A stretch of 64,000 nt of DNA. It comes from Bacteroidetes Order II. bacterium (GTDB lineage Bacteria > Bacteroidota > Rhodothermia > Rhodothermales > UBA2364). Shown here one piece after another: positions 51,538 through 62,196 of this stretch. The position numbers and the translations under genes are program-made. Below the pieces are notes generated by a model, which did no database searches, was not told the origin of the DNA, and was given only the letters and a program-made list of their open reading frames with translations. The stretch's first letter is position 1. Every line of letters starts with the position of its first letter. The stretch lies in the NCBI GenBank assembly GCA_016788705.1, contig JAEUSQ010000023.1, forward strand, positions 1 through 64,000. The letters are read 5' to 3'.

Positions 51538-52389
51538 TTATTCATAATACTGTGTCAATTTTTCCCGTACCACCATCAAATCTTCCATTCCGGTTAAGTC
51601 TGGAACAGGCTCAGCCACCAAAATCGTCTGGACAGATTTGGGGTGTGTTTGTGCAAGCAGCCGGATTGCGGCAGGTAGTTCTTTTTCGTTGCGCGTGGGG
51701 CTATATGGGACCTTTGTGAGGAAGGGTAAAACGTCGGGTGCAAATAAAGCATAGGCGTTCATGCTCACCCCAAACCCAGCTTCTCGGTATGCTTGCGCCG
51801 CCTCTTCATCCGGTTTTTCTATCAAATCGGTCAGATACCCTTCCGAGTCCGTTTTAATGATGGCCAAATTCCGATAGCGGTCTTCTGGCAACCCCAAAGC
51901 CTCGAAGGTATAAGCAGGCAGAACCTGCGGGTAGGGCGAATTAGCCAAAAGATACAAAACTTTACGGGAGTACAGATTATCGGCATTGCAGACCAAAAAC
52001 CGTTCCGTTTGCCAGTCGGGTGTTTGCACTAATGCCTGCAAGACTGCATCGGCGGTTCCCGAAGGCTTTATTCTTTCGGGGGCGATGTATTGAATTGCAA
52101 ACCGGAAAATCAACCCTGCAAATCGGCCCTCTGTTTGCATCGAACGGATATGGGGCTGTGTAACCATGTCCATTGGATTGAGGACCAGTAAAACCTCTTG
52201 AATGCCCGCCGCTGCAACTTCTGCTAACAGAAATTCCAGGAAAGGACGTCCATCCACACCCACACCAATCATACTCTTCGGACGTAAGCGGGCTTGCTCA
52301 ATCAGTTCAGGCGGAATATTGCCCCCAGCAGGTATTTTTTTCATCCTGCTCGACATTCCCGCCGCCATGATCATTAGTCGTGTGGTCAT
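51538..52389 (-). CDS. Sugar-nucleotide nucleotidyltransferase-like protein
   Basis: 283 residues of the GT-A nucleotidyltransferase superfamily. The N terminus MIMAAGMSSRMKKI is the nucleotide-binding loop (here MAAGMSSRM instead of LAAGxGTRL), with RPKSMIGV, LVCNADNLYS (metal Asp) and GFGVSMNAYALF. It would transfer a nucleotidyl group to a sugar phosphate or related alcohol. Starts two bases after the fabG stop and is probably cotranscribed. Substrate unknown. Confidence 0.78.
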   Translation of the reverse strand: MTTRLMIMAAGMSSRMKKIPAGGNIPPELIEQARLRPKSMIGVGVDGRPFLEFLLAEVAAAGIQEVLLVLNPMDMVTQPHIRSMQTEGRFAGLIFRFAIQYIAPERIKPSGTADAVLQALVQTPDWQTERFLVCNADNLYSRKVLYLLANSPYPQVLPAYTFEALGLPEDRYRNLAIIKTDSEGYLTDLIEKPDEEAAQAYREAGFGVSMNAYALFAPDVLPFLTKVPYSPTRNEKELPAAIRLLAQTHPKSVQTILVAEPVPDLTGMEDLMVVREKLTQYYE

Positions 52390-52391
52390 GG

Positions 52392-53141
52392 TTACATTGC
52401 CATGCCACCATCAACATGTAGCACATGACCCGTAATATAACGGGAAGCATCCGAGGCAAGAAACAATACTGCGGCGGCAATATCATCCGGCTTACCCAAC
52501 GCACCCAGCGGAATGCTTTTTAACAGGGCTTCTTTCACCTGGTCTCCCAGCACATGCGTCATATCGGTTTCAATGAAGCCTGGTGCAATCACATTTACCC
52601 GTACATGCCGCCCGCCTAATTCTTTCGCCATGCTCTTGGAAAACCCAATGATTCCGGCTTTTGAGGCAGCATAATTGGCCTGTCCAGCATTTCCCATCAC
52701 CCCAACCACCGACGACAGATTGATGATGCTGCCGGATCGTTGCTTCATCATGGGCCGATAAGCGGCTTTTGTAAAATTGAAAATACTTTTCAGATTGGTG
52801 GTCAGTACCACATCCCAATCGGCTTCGCTCATGCGTAACAACAAATTATCTTTGGTAATCCCTGCATTATTCACCAAGACGTCCAACCGCCCCCAAGTCT
52901 TCACCATTTCATTCACTACCTGTTCCGAAGCTGCCAAATCTGCCGCATCACTTTGGTATGCAAGAACTTGCCCCCCCTGCTCGCGGAGTGTCTCACAAAG
53001 GGCATCTGCCTCGCTTGTAGCAGAACGATACGTAAAGGCGGTTTTGGCGCCAGCAGCCACACATGCCTCAACGATTGAGCGGCCAATGCCGCGCGATCCA
53101 CCTGTTATCAAAACAACTTTTCCTGAAAGATCTAATTGCAT
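52392..53141 (-). CDS. fabG: 3-oxoacyl-[acyl-carrier-protein] reductase
   Basis: 249 residues, classical SDR. TGGSRGIG (13-20), NNAG (91-94), catalytic Ser144, Tyr157 and Lys161 (YAASK), and the FabG C terminus ITGHVLHVDGGM. It reduces 3-oxoacyl-ACP with NADPH in fatty-acid synthesis. It is followed by the nucleotidyltransferase gene with a two-base gap, an unusual partner for fabG. Confidence 0.9.
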   Translation of the reverse strand: MQLDLSGKVVLITGGSRGIGRSIVEACVAAGAKTAFTYRSATSEADALCETLREQGGQVLAYQSDAADLAASEQVVNEMVKTWGRLDVLVNNAGITKDNLLLRMSEADWDVVLTTNLKSIFNFTKAAYRPMMKQRSGSIINLSSVVGVMGNAGQANYAASKAGIIGFSKSMAKELGGRHVRVNVIAPGFIETDMTHVLGDQVKEALLKSIPLGALGKPDDIAAAVLFLASDASRYITGHVLHVDGGMAM

Positions 53142-53159
53142 GAATTTATTTTTTGGTTA

Positions 53160-54389
53160 TTAGGATCCTTTTCGCAAGATTTTTTTCCAAAAACCACCCG
53201 ACTGTTCTCGCAAAGGCTCACCCCGAAGGTGTTTCCAGATGTCTTCTGCAAAGGCTTCGGCTGTTTTGTACCGATCTTCCGGCTTTTTCTCCAGAGCTTT
53301 GTTCAGAATAAATTCCAGATCACCTGTCAGCCGATGTTTTAGGCGTTCCACGGTCGTTCTACGGCTTTTGGTAATTTCTTCGGGTGAAAGTACGATTGTT
53401 TGCTTACGCCCTTGGTCTAACTTCACCACTTTCTCAATCACCGAACTTGGCCTTGTGGGTGGTTCCTCCAAAATAATCCGGGCCATCTCAAATTTAGAGA
53501 CCACCTTTCCCAAACTATAAGGGCGGTGACCTGTGATGAGTTCGTAGAGCAATACCCCAAGTTGATATACATCCGCCGCCGGACTAATTTCTCGTCCAGC
53601 GATTTGCTCCGGACTGGCATATTCTGGGGTCAACAGCCGTAGTTCGGTCTGGGTTACAGAAAAAGAAAGGTTATATCGTTTAGGGTCCAAGACCTTTGCA
53701 ATGCCAAAATCCAATAATTTGACTTCACCCAAATCATTAATCAAAATATTCCCAGGCTTCAGGTCTCGGTGGATCACTTGGTTCTGATGCGCAAACCCGA
53801 CTGCCTCCAACACGGGTAGAAATACCTGCAACCGCTCGTCCACCCGAAGCCGTAGGTCGTCACAATGTGTATTGATCGGTTTACCCTTAATATATTCCAT
53901 CACAAAAAAAGGCTGACCTTCTGCTGTCACCCCTGCATCAATAAGACGTGCAATATTTGGATGGTTTAGCGCACCCAAGACAGTGCGTTCTGTTCTAAAA
54001 CGACGGATCATATGATCCGTGTCCATCCCACGACGTACAATTTTCAGGGCAACCCGCCTGGTTACTGCCCCGTGTTCTTCGGCCAAAAAAACGGCCCCCA
54101 TCCCCCCATGCCCAAGCAATTTCTGAACAAAATATCGTCCAATCTGACGCCCCACCCAGTCTTTCCCTTCCAACTCCGTTTCCAACTGCCCCAATAGTGG
54201 TTCAAAAAACTCGGAACCAGATTCACCAAATGCGTCGTGCGCCTGAGAAGCCACCTGTAATAAATTAAACACTTCGGTATAAAGTACCTCGTTACCCACA
54301 CAAGCCTTTCTCAACCATTCTGCCCGTATATGGTTGGGTTGTTCGAGTGCTTCCATAAATAAGTCTTGTATCCGTTCCAGATCTTGCAT
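53160..54389 (-). CDS. Serine/threonine protein kinase
   Basis: 409 residues from the ATG at 54389. A helical N-terminal part (about 1-80) precedes a complete Hanks-type kinase: GHGGMGAVFLAE loop, VALKIV lysine, catalytic HRDLKPGNILI, LDFGIAKV and PEYASPEQIAG. The C terminus ends shortly after the kinase with no membrane helix or sensor domain, unlike most bacterial kinases of this type. It follows the ECF sigma gene by 14 bases; such pairs are frequent in Planctomycetes and Rhodothermota, where the kinase is thought to control the sigma factor. Confidence 0.92.
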   Translation of the reverse strand: MQDLERIQDLFMEALEQPNHIRAEWLRKACVGNEVLYTEVFNLLQVASQAHDAFGESGSEFFEPLLGQLETELEGKDWVGRQIGRYFVQKLLGHGGMGAVFLAEEHGAVTRRVALKIVRRGMDTDHMIRRFRTERTVLGALNHPNIARLIDAGVTAEGQPFFVMEYIKGKPINTHCDDLRLRVDERLQVFLPVLEAVGFAHQNQVIHRDLKPGNILINDLGEVKLLDFGIAKVLDPKRYNLSFSVTQTELRLLTPEYASPEQIAGREISPAADVYQLGVLLYELITGHRPYSLGKVVSKFEMARIILEEPPTRPSSVIEKVVKLDQGRKQTIVLSPEEITKSRRTTVERLKHRLTGDLEFILNKALEKKPEDRYKTAEAFAEDIWKHLRGEPLREQSGGFWKKILRKGS

Positions 54390-54403
54390 TGGCCCAATTT
54401 GGC

Positions 54404-54970
54404 TTATTGGTCTTCGGTCATGTGCTGATAGAGCCATGTCCGGGCAAATTGCCAGTCACGCTTTACGGTTGGAACCGATACACCCAGTACCGTTCCCACT
54501 TCTTCATTGGTTAGACCGCCAAAAAATTTATATTCCACCACCTTAGACATTCGTTCGTTTACGGAAGCCAATTTCTCTAATGCCTGATCAAGATTGAGCA
54601 ATTCTTGTGCACGGTCTTCAACAGCAATGTTCACATCATCCAAACTGAGGGCCACATTGGCGCCACCACGTTTTGCAGCACTGCGCGAGCGGGCATAATC
54701 TACCAGAATATGCCGCATGGCCACACTGGAAAGGGCAAAAAAATGACTCCGGTCATTAATATGAGACTGCGACTGGTCTATGAGCTTCATATAAGCCTCG
54801 TGAACGAGCGCCGTCGTATTAAGCGTTTCGCCCATCCGGTTACGGGCAAGACGGTGATGAGCAATGGCACGAAGTTCATCATAAACCAATGGAAAAACTT
54901 CATTTAGCGCTTTCTGATCGCCTTCGCTGATTTGTTTGAGCAATTGCGTCAGGTTTTTGTTCTGAGCCAT
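54404..54970 (-). CDS. ECF-type sigma factor
   Basis: 188 residues from the ATG at 54970. Region 2 (EVFPLVYDELRAIAHHRLAR ... LVHEAYMKLIDQ) and region 4 (VVEYKFFGGLTNEEVGTVLG and SVPTVKRDWQFARTWL) are clear; LSSVAMRHILVDYARSRSAA is typical of the ECF group linked to Ser/Thr kinases. It has no anti-sigma gene beside it, only the kinase. It would direct transcription of an unknown stress or envelope regulon. Confidence 0.93.
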   Translation of the reverse strand: MAQNKNLTQLLKQISEGDQKALNEVFPLVYDELRAIAHHRLARNRMGETLNTTALVHEAYMKLIDQSQSHINDRSHFFALSSVAMRHILVDYARSRSAAKRGGANVALSLDDVNIAVEDRAQELLNLDQALEKLASVNERMSKVVEYKFFGGLTNEEVGTVLGVSVPTVKRDWQFARTWLYQHMTEDQ

Positions 54971-55453
54971 GAGATTCGGAGTGGCTATTGCCAGATTATG
55001 ATATTGTGATAGGTAAACCGTTTTTGAAAGGTAAGACAAAAAACGGCCTGTACAAGTTCATTAAAAAAGTTTTTGTTCCTATGATCCTTTTTTACCGCCT
55101 GCTTCGTTTATGTGTCTGAAAGCGAAAAAGTTCTTGCGTGCGCGAGGTTGTTTCTCCATCTTTGGCACATGGCGAAATACATTTCCTCGCAAATTGGCTG
55201 GTAAACCGTAGGGCAATCATTTCTAACACGAACTTCTCTATACCAAACCGCAGCCTACGCGCACGCAAGTTCAATGATAGATCAATATTCTTTGTATAAG
55301 GTCAGCCTCGCCAAAAAAGCGGGGCTACCTTTTTTGATTTAATCCCTATTCAGACGCCGAGGGATCAACATAACGAAGAGGTTTTCGGGTAAAACGGACA
55401 AATAAAGCCGAAACCCTGTACAGCTATAGAGCCTTTCAGCCGTTGGGCACCCT
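54971..55453. other. Intergenic region upstream of the sigma factor gene
   Basis: 483 bases. A hairpin with eight-base arms AGCCTCGC/GCGGGGCT (one T-G pair) at 55304-55326 followed by ACCTTTTTT would terminate plus-strand transcription, but no plus-strand gene ends there. A short minus-strand open frame at 55092-55274 starts at TTG and has no recognisable content. Otherwise nothing is seen. Confidence 0.5.
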
Positions 55454-56401
55454 TTAATCTGAAGTGGATGTTTCTTCTCGAATTTGATATTGCTCATTCC
55501 CTTCGAGCGTGGGTTTAAGCAGCATTTCCCCCAAGAGTCCGGTCATGAAAGACTGCGCCCCCAACAGCATCAATAACATGGCCAGCATCAGCAAAGGACG
55601 GTCTCCGATAGGTTGAAGCCAAAATATTTTTTCAACACTGAGCCAAGCCCCAATCAGAAAACCAATAAAAAAGGCAAGCAAGCCAAGCCCTCCAAAAAAA
55701 TGCATCGGGCGTATTGCAAATCGTGTAAGAAAAGACAGGGTGATCAAATCCAAAAATCCTCTGAGGCCACGTTCCCAGCCAAATTTGGTGTGCCCAAATT
55801 TCCTTGCCCGATGATTAACCACTTTTTCACCAATTCTGGTAAACCCTTCCCATTTTGCCAGTAAGGGTATATACCGATGTAGCTCGCCATATACTTTAAC
55901 CATTTTCACCACTTCAACCCGATATGCCTTTAATCCACAATTAAAATCATGCAACGGAATACCCGAAACCAAACGGGTTCCGTAGTTATACAGCTTACTT
56001 GGTATTGTTTTTCCCAAGGGATCGTTACGCTTTTTTTTCCAACCACTAACCAAATCCAAACCATTTTCTAACATTTGAATCATTTCCGGAACTTCGGCAG
56101 GATCGTCCTGTAAATCCGCATCCATTGTTACAACATAGTTCCCTGTTGCTCGTGCAAAACCAACTGACAAAGCCGCACTCTTGCCATAATTGCGTGCAAA
56201 CCGAACCCCTTTAAATCGGGCGTCCTTTGATTGTAACTGAGAGATAACTGCCCAAGAATCGTCTTTCGAGCCGTCATCTATGATCCAAGCTTCAAAATGA
56301 AGTTTATTCGTTTCACAGACGGATCGGATTTGATCCACCAATTCTGGCAGGGATTCCGCTTCGTCTTTTGCAGGAATCACGATAGATACATGAGGCTTCA
56401 T
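55454..56401 (-). CDS. Family 2 glycosyltransferase, DPM1/ArnC-like with C-terminal membrane helices
   Basis: 315 residues from the ATG at 56401. GT-A domain with SIVIPAKDEAESLPELVDQI, the metal site TMDADLQDDPAEV and GLKAYRVEVV; two membrane helices at about 230-290. It transfers a sugar, probably to a polyprenyl phosphate, at the cytoplasmic membrane. Its start overlaps the decarboxylase stop (ATGA), so the two are translationally coupled. Confidence 0.88.
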   Translation of the reverse strand: MKPHVSIVIPAKDEAESLPELVDQIRSVCETNKLHFEAWIIDDGSKDDSWAVISQLQSKDARFKGVRFARNYGKSAALSVGFARATGNYVVTMDADLQDDPAEVPEMIQMLENGLDLVSGWKKKRNDPLGKTIPSKLYNYGTRLVSGIPLHDFNCGLKAYRVEVVKMVKVYGELHRYIPLLAKWEGFTRIGEKVVNHRARKFGHTKFGWERGLRGFLDLITLSFLTRFAIRPMHFFGGLGLLAFFIGFLIGAWLSVEKIFWLQPIGDRPLLMLAMLLMLLGAQSFMTGLLGEMLLKPTLEGNEQYQIREETSTSD

Positions 56402-57846
56402 ACCGTTGAGGGATGATGGACGGGGCCGATTTCGGAGGCCACTCGCTGTATTTCCAAAAGGAGCGCTTTCAGGTCTTCCTCGGTGGTTTCGGGGTGCATC
56501 AGTGTAAGCCGGAGCCAAAACTGTTTTTTGACCGTAGTTTGAACCAAGTAAAAAGCACCAGATTCAATGATCCTCTTTCGAATTTCCCGATTGAGGGCTT
56601 CAATATCTTGGGGCAAAACACGATCAGGCGCATACCTAAAACATACAATATTGGTTTCTGGTTGTGTGCAAAGCCTAAAATCTGGATTTTCCTGTACCAA
56701 CCCGGCAAATTGTTGTGCCAAGTAATGGAGTTTTTCCACCTGTTGGGAAAAAAAGGTGGTTCCATAACGCTGATACAAAACATATGCCCTCAGCACCATC
56801 ATATTTTTAGTGCATTCCAAAGTCCGTCTTCCTAAGTTAAACCACTCTGGGGACTGGGTTTGCTCCAACAAATAATCGGCCCGTTGTGCAAAAGTACGAA
56901 AAGCATCTGCTCCCTTTCGATAGACCAAGGCCGTCGTGAGACCGGGAGTACCCAAGAGTTTATGAAAATCCATCACCACCGAGTCTGCACGTTCAATCCC
57001 CCTCAAAAGTGGTTTGTATTGATCCGAAAAAGCCACCGCAGCGCCGTGTGCGCCATCTACATGAAACCATAACTCGTGTTTTTCTGCAAAATCGGCCAAT
57101 TCATTTAACGGATCGAAGGAGCCAGTAGAAGTACTGCCTGCGCTTCCCACCAGTGCGATCACTTTCTTACCAGAAGCGAGCGCTTCTTCGTAAGCCGAAC
57201 GCAAAGAAGCCGTCTTCATTTGCATCCGGCCATTGGTTGGAATACGGATAATACCAGCACTCCCCCAGCCCATAATCCGGACCGCACGATCCACACAATA
57301 ATGGGCTTCCTCCGAGACCAACAAGGCAAGAGGTTCTTTTGCGCCCTCCTCCCACACATCCCAAGGTATTTTTACCGCACGGGCTGTTAGGAGCGCCGTT
57401 AGGTTTGCAAGAGTCCCGCCAGATGTCAAAAATCCACCCGCCTGAGGACTAAAACCTAACGCTTGTGCCAAAACTTCTATGAGAATTTGCTCTTGTGCAG
57501 TAGAAACAGCACCCATCTCGTAAACAGACATACCGTTGTTCAAAACAGCCCCTACCAAGGCAGATAAAGCCGCTTCATTTGCCACTACAGCTGTTTGATG
57601 GCCCATATATCGGGGATGATGGAGATGTATCGAGCGTGCAACAACGGCTTTCCAATAGGCCAGATTATCCTCAAAACAGGCTGTTTTCCAAAATGCCACC
57701 TCTTCATCAGGAGCTGTAAAAGGCAAGACCACCTCTTTTTGTTGCCCTACGTCTGTCAAATAGTCTGCCAGGAGGTCTATGAGGGCATGACCTTGCTTTC
57801 TAAACTGCTCCGGATGAAACCCGTCTTGTTGTTGGCGTGATTGCAT
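56398..57846 (-). CDS. PLP-dependent group II decarboxylase (aromatic amino acid type)
   Basis: 482 residues. PLP decarboxylase of the group II family: His182 in EEAHYCVDRA, Asp264 in HVDGAHGA and the Schiff-base Lys296 in MDFHKLLGTPG. The N-terminal HHPRYMGHQTA block is typical of aromatic-L-amino-acid and 2,4-diaminobutyrate/tyrosine decarboxylases. It would produce an amine and CO2; the substrate cannot be told. Coupled to the glycosyltransferase by a four-base overlap. Confidence 0.87.
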   Translation of the reverse strand: MQSRQQQDGFHPEQFRKQGHALIDLLADYLTDVGQQKEVVLPFTAPDEEVAFWKTACFEDNLAYWKAVVARSIHLHHPRYMGHQTAVVANEAALSALVGAVLNNGMSVYEMGAVSTAQEQILIEVLAQALGFSPQAGGFLTSGGTLANLTALLTARAVKIPWDVWEEGAKEPLALLVSEEAHYCVDRAVRIMGWGSAGIIRIPTNGRMQMKTASLRSAYEEALASGKKVIALVGSAGSTSTGSFDPLNELADFAEKHELWFHVDGAHGAAVAFSDQYKPLLRGIERADSVVMDFHKLLGTPGLTTALVYRKGADAFRTFAQRADYLLEQTQSPEWFNLGRRTLECTKNMMVLRAYVLYQRYGTTFFSQQVEKLHYLAQQFAGLVQENPDFRLCTQPETNIVCFRYAPDRVLPQDIEALNREIRKRIIESGAFYLVQTTVKKQFWLRLTLMHPETTEEDLKALLLEIQRVASEIGPVHHPSTV

Positions 57847-57859
57847 GGTGCTGTATCAA

Positions 57860-57896
57860 AAAATCCGCATGACGATCATTCAACCATGCGGATTTT
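57860..57896 (-). terminator. Terminator of gyrB
   Basis: Perfect 12-base arms AAAATCCGCATG and CATGCGGATTTT around a 13-base loop, between gyrB and the decarboxylase gene. On the minus strand it is followed by TTTGATAC. Confidence 0.88.
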
Positions 57897-57934
57897 GTGT
57901 ATCGTTCCTTTAGAAAACAGCAACAACGAGAGGC

Positions 57935-59908
<1,974 letters not shown>

Positions 59909-60143
59909 TTATAGCTTGGTAAAATACAACACAACGACTATGTCTCCCAATGATTTTATCGTGTGTTGAAAATGAGGTACAGGCATGCCTTCTTCCAATC
60001 TTTACCATAATGAACCAACGTCATTTACCAGAAGAAGCGCCGGAATACATTTTTACACTTCGTAAAAGTTGGGACTTTTTTTTTAGTATCCTTTCGTATC
60101 TTAAGCCATTACGAAAACGCCAACCCTCATCGCCATAAACATT

Positions 60144-60602
60144 ATGCCGGATTATCGCACGTTTTTGGAACTATTGCCCCTCATCTCGCCGTTGTTACCA
60201 ACAATTATAGTCTTGGGTGGCTTGTACCTGGCGCTTAGGGCCTTTAAAAGGCATAGCCAAACGACACATTCTATCATCCTTGCCCAACGGTATGACGACA
60301 TCTGGCAGGCAGCGATTGATAGCCAAGGCGAATTTGCCCGACTTCGGTTAAATGACCCGGTGCAGCCAATCAACGCTTCTGTACGTGTTGCGGCGTTGCG
60401 TTACCTCAATTTGGTTTGTGAACAGCAACAACTGATCCGACAAAAAAACCTTCCCGCCTCGTATTGGCGTTCTATTCAACGAGAAACACACCGAACGCTT
60501 AGAAGTACCCTTTTTAAGCAATTGTGGCCAGAATTAGCCATTCATTTTACCGCCTACCCTTGGTTTATTCAATTCGTGGATGCCATCCAATCCGGAAAAT
60601 AA
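60144..60602 (+). CDS. Small membrane-anchored protein of unknown function
   Basis: 152 residues. One N-terminal helix (about 13-32) followed by a charged helical domain with repeated Trp and Arg (IILAQRYDDIWQAAIDSQGE, LRYLNLVCEQQQLIRQKN). I recognise no family, though the layout resembles DUF4760-type proteins. Single gene. Confidence 0.6.
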   Translation: MPDYRTFLELLPLISPLLPTIIVLGGLYLALRAFKRHSQTTHSIILAQRYDDIWQAAIDSQGEFARLRLNDPVQPINASVRVAALRYLNLVCEQQQLIRQKNLPASYWRSIQRETHRTLRSTLFKQLWPELAIHFTAYPWFIQFVDAIQSGK

Positions 60603-60775
60603 TTTTTCAAGCCAGAGGACATAAAACGGCGCTCTCATGGCCCTAATCGGGTAAATCAAGTTCAATAGTTTGCCCTGATAAATGCCTTTCATCAAATCAT
60701 TGCGCAACTTGGGTTATTGAATCTGGTGCGGATATGATACGCTATAGGTGGCGGTGTGGCTTGGCAACGAAAACG

Positions 60776-61507
60776 CTACACGCCCCCTTTCGGACGAAGC
60801 GGTCGTAACACGATCTCCGAAATAAGGTAATTATCCGTTGTTTGTAAAAGATGCAAGATCGTCTGTGCGATTTCCTCGGGGTGCATTTTTTGGCTGGAGC
60901 CGGAAGGGAAGCCCGTATTTTTGAAAAATGCAGTTTCGATAGACCCCGGATAGACACACGTCACCTTGATTCCATCGTTTCTTAATTCCAGCATAAGCGA
61001 ATCCGAAAAGCCACGAAGACCAAACTTGGTGGCATTATAGATTCCGATATTAGGGTTTCCGACAAGCCCTGCAACGGATGCAATATTGATAATATGCCCG
61101 CCAAAACCAGTCTGGGCATTCTGCCGCTTCATGTGCGGAACCACGGCCCGTGTACACAAAAATACCCCTTTCAGATTGGTATCTACTTGCACCTCCCAAT
61201 CTTCATCAGTCATCTGCTCTATCGCCCCGAACTTTCCCAACCCTGCATTATTGATTAAAATGTCTATCTGGTCTCCAGATTGCAAAAAAACCTGCTCCAT
61301 AGCACCTTTAACCGATTCCGACGAACGAACATCACACACAATTGGGCGAAATGAGTCGCCTATTTTTTCTTTAAGGCGCATTAAATCTTCCTCATTCCGT
61401 CCGAGTCCAAAAACAGTTGTACCAGCCGCAGCCAGTACGTCAGAAATGGCCGCTCCAAGCCCACGACTTGCGCCTGTTACGATGGCATAGCGATTTTGTA
61501 TATTCAT
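60776..61507 (-). CDS. SDR family oxidoreductase
   Basis: 243 residues, classical SDR: TGASRGLG (11-18), NNAG, Ser144, Tyr157-Lys161 (YNATK). Function not predictable; such genes often reduce ketones or sugars. Divergent from the OsmC gene. Confidence 0.88.
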   Translation of the reverse strand: MNIQNRYAIVTGASRGLGAAISDVLAAAGTTVFGLGRNEEDLMRLKEKIGDSFRPIVCDVRSSESVKGAMEQVFLQSGDQIDILINNAGLGKFGAIEQMTDEDWEVQVDTNLKGVFLCTRAVVPHMKRQNAQTGFGGHIINIASVAGLVGNPNIGIYNATKFGLRGFSDSLMLELRNDGIKVTCVYPGSIETAFFKNTGFPSGSSQKMHPEEIAQTILHLLQTTDNYLISEIVLRPLRPKGGV

Positions 61508-61772
61508 ATCAGATCAAATTGTCTTGGTGTCAGAATGATTTTGCACCTTAATTTTAAGGTATTACAGAAACGTGTCTTATTTTTTTAGGACATCGAATGA
61601 TTTATCAGAGGATCCGTATGCGTTGTTTTACGAAACTGTGACGGATTCTTTTGCACCCTCGTTTCCTGCTCCTTCTCTTCTGTATCTTAAGGGAATGATG
61701 GCTTAGACGTTTGCCACGGGATGATTCCGAACGGAGTCTGCAATTTAGTAAATTAGAATACTTTTCTACAAC

Positions 61773-62192
61773 ATGAAAATCGAAATCAATCGTCTTGACG
61801 ATGCGTTTTTGCTTCAGTCCGTAAACGAAACAGGCAAGACCATCTTGACCGACGCAAACCCCGAAATTGGTGGAGGTGATCAAGCCTTTCGCCCGATGCA
61901 ACTTTTGTTGGCCGCCGCTGGTTCTTGTAGCGCTATAGACATCATCCTCATTCTAAAAAAACAGCGCCAGCGTTTGGACGACATCAAGGTGACCATAGAG
62001 GGGCACCGAGAACCACTTGGCGAGGCCAATATCTTCCGAAAAATCCACTTACACTACCGCTTTTGGGGAAGTGTGGATGCCCCTAAAGCCGAAAAAGCCA
62101 TCCAGCTTTCTATGGAAAAATATTGTTCCGTAGTCAAAACCTTAGAACCCACAGCCCATATTACAACGTCTTTCGAGATTACACCTACCTAA
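61773..62192 (+). CDS. OsmC/Ohr family protein
   Basis: 139 residues. Cys52 in AAGSCSAIDI and Cys118 in MEKYCSVVKTLE are the two redox cysteines of the OsmC fold. OsmC-type proteins reduce organic peroxides or act on thiols. The stop is only four bases from metZ, so the two are one operon, which links a thiol-handling protein to sulfur-amino-acid synthesis. Confidence 0.88.
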   Translation: MKIEINRLDDAFLLQSVNETGKTILTDANPEIGGGDQAFRPMQLLLAAAGSCSAIDIILILKKQRQRLDDIKVTIEGHREPLGEANIFRKIHLHYRFWGSVDAPKAEKAIQLSMEKYCSVVKTLEPTAHITTSFEITPT

Positions 62193-62196
62193 AACC

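Noticed and set aside
55092-55274. 60-codon minus-strand frame
   Set aside because: TTG start, no ribosome site, composition unlike neighbouring genes.
61545-61560. ACCTTAA-TT-TTAAGGT inverted repeat upstream of the OsmC/metZ operon as a SAM riboswitch or operator
   Set aside because: The SAM riboswitch core is not present, and a small AT-rich palindrome alone is weak evidence.
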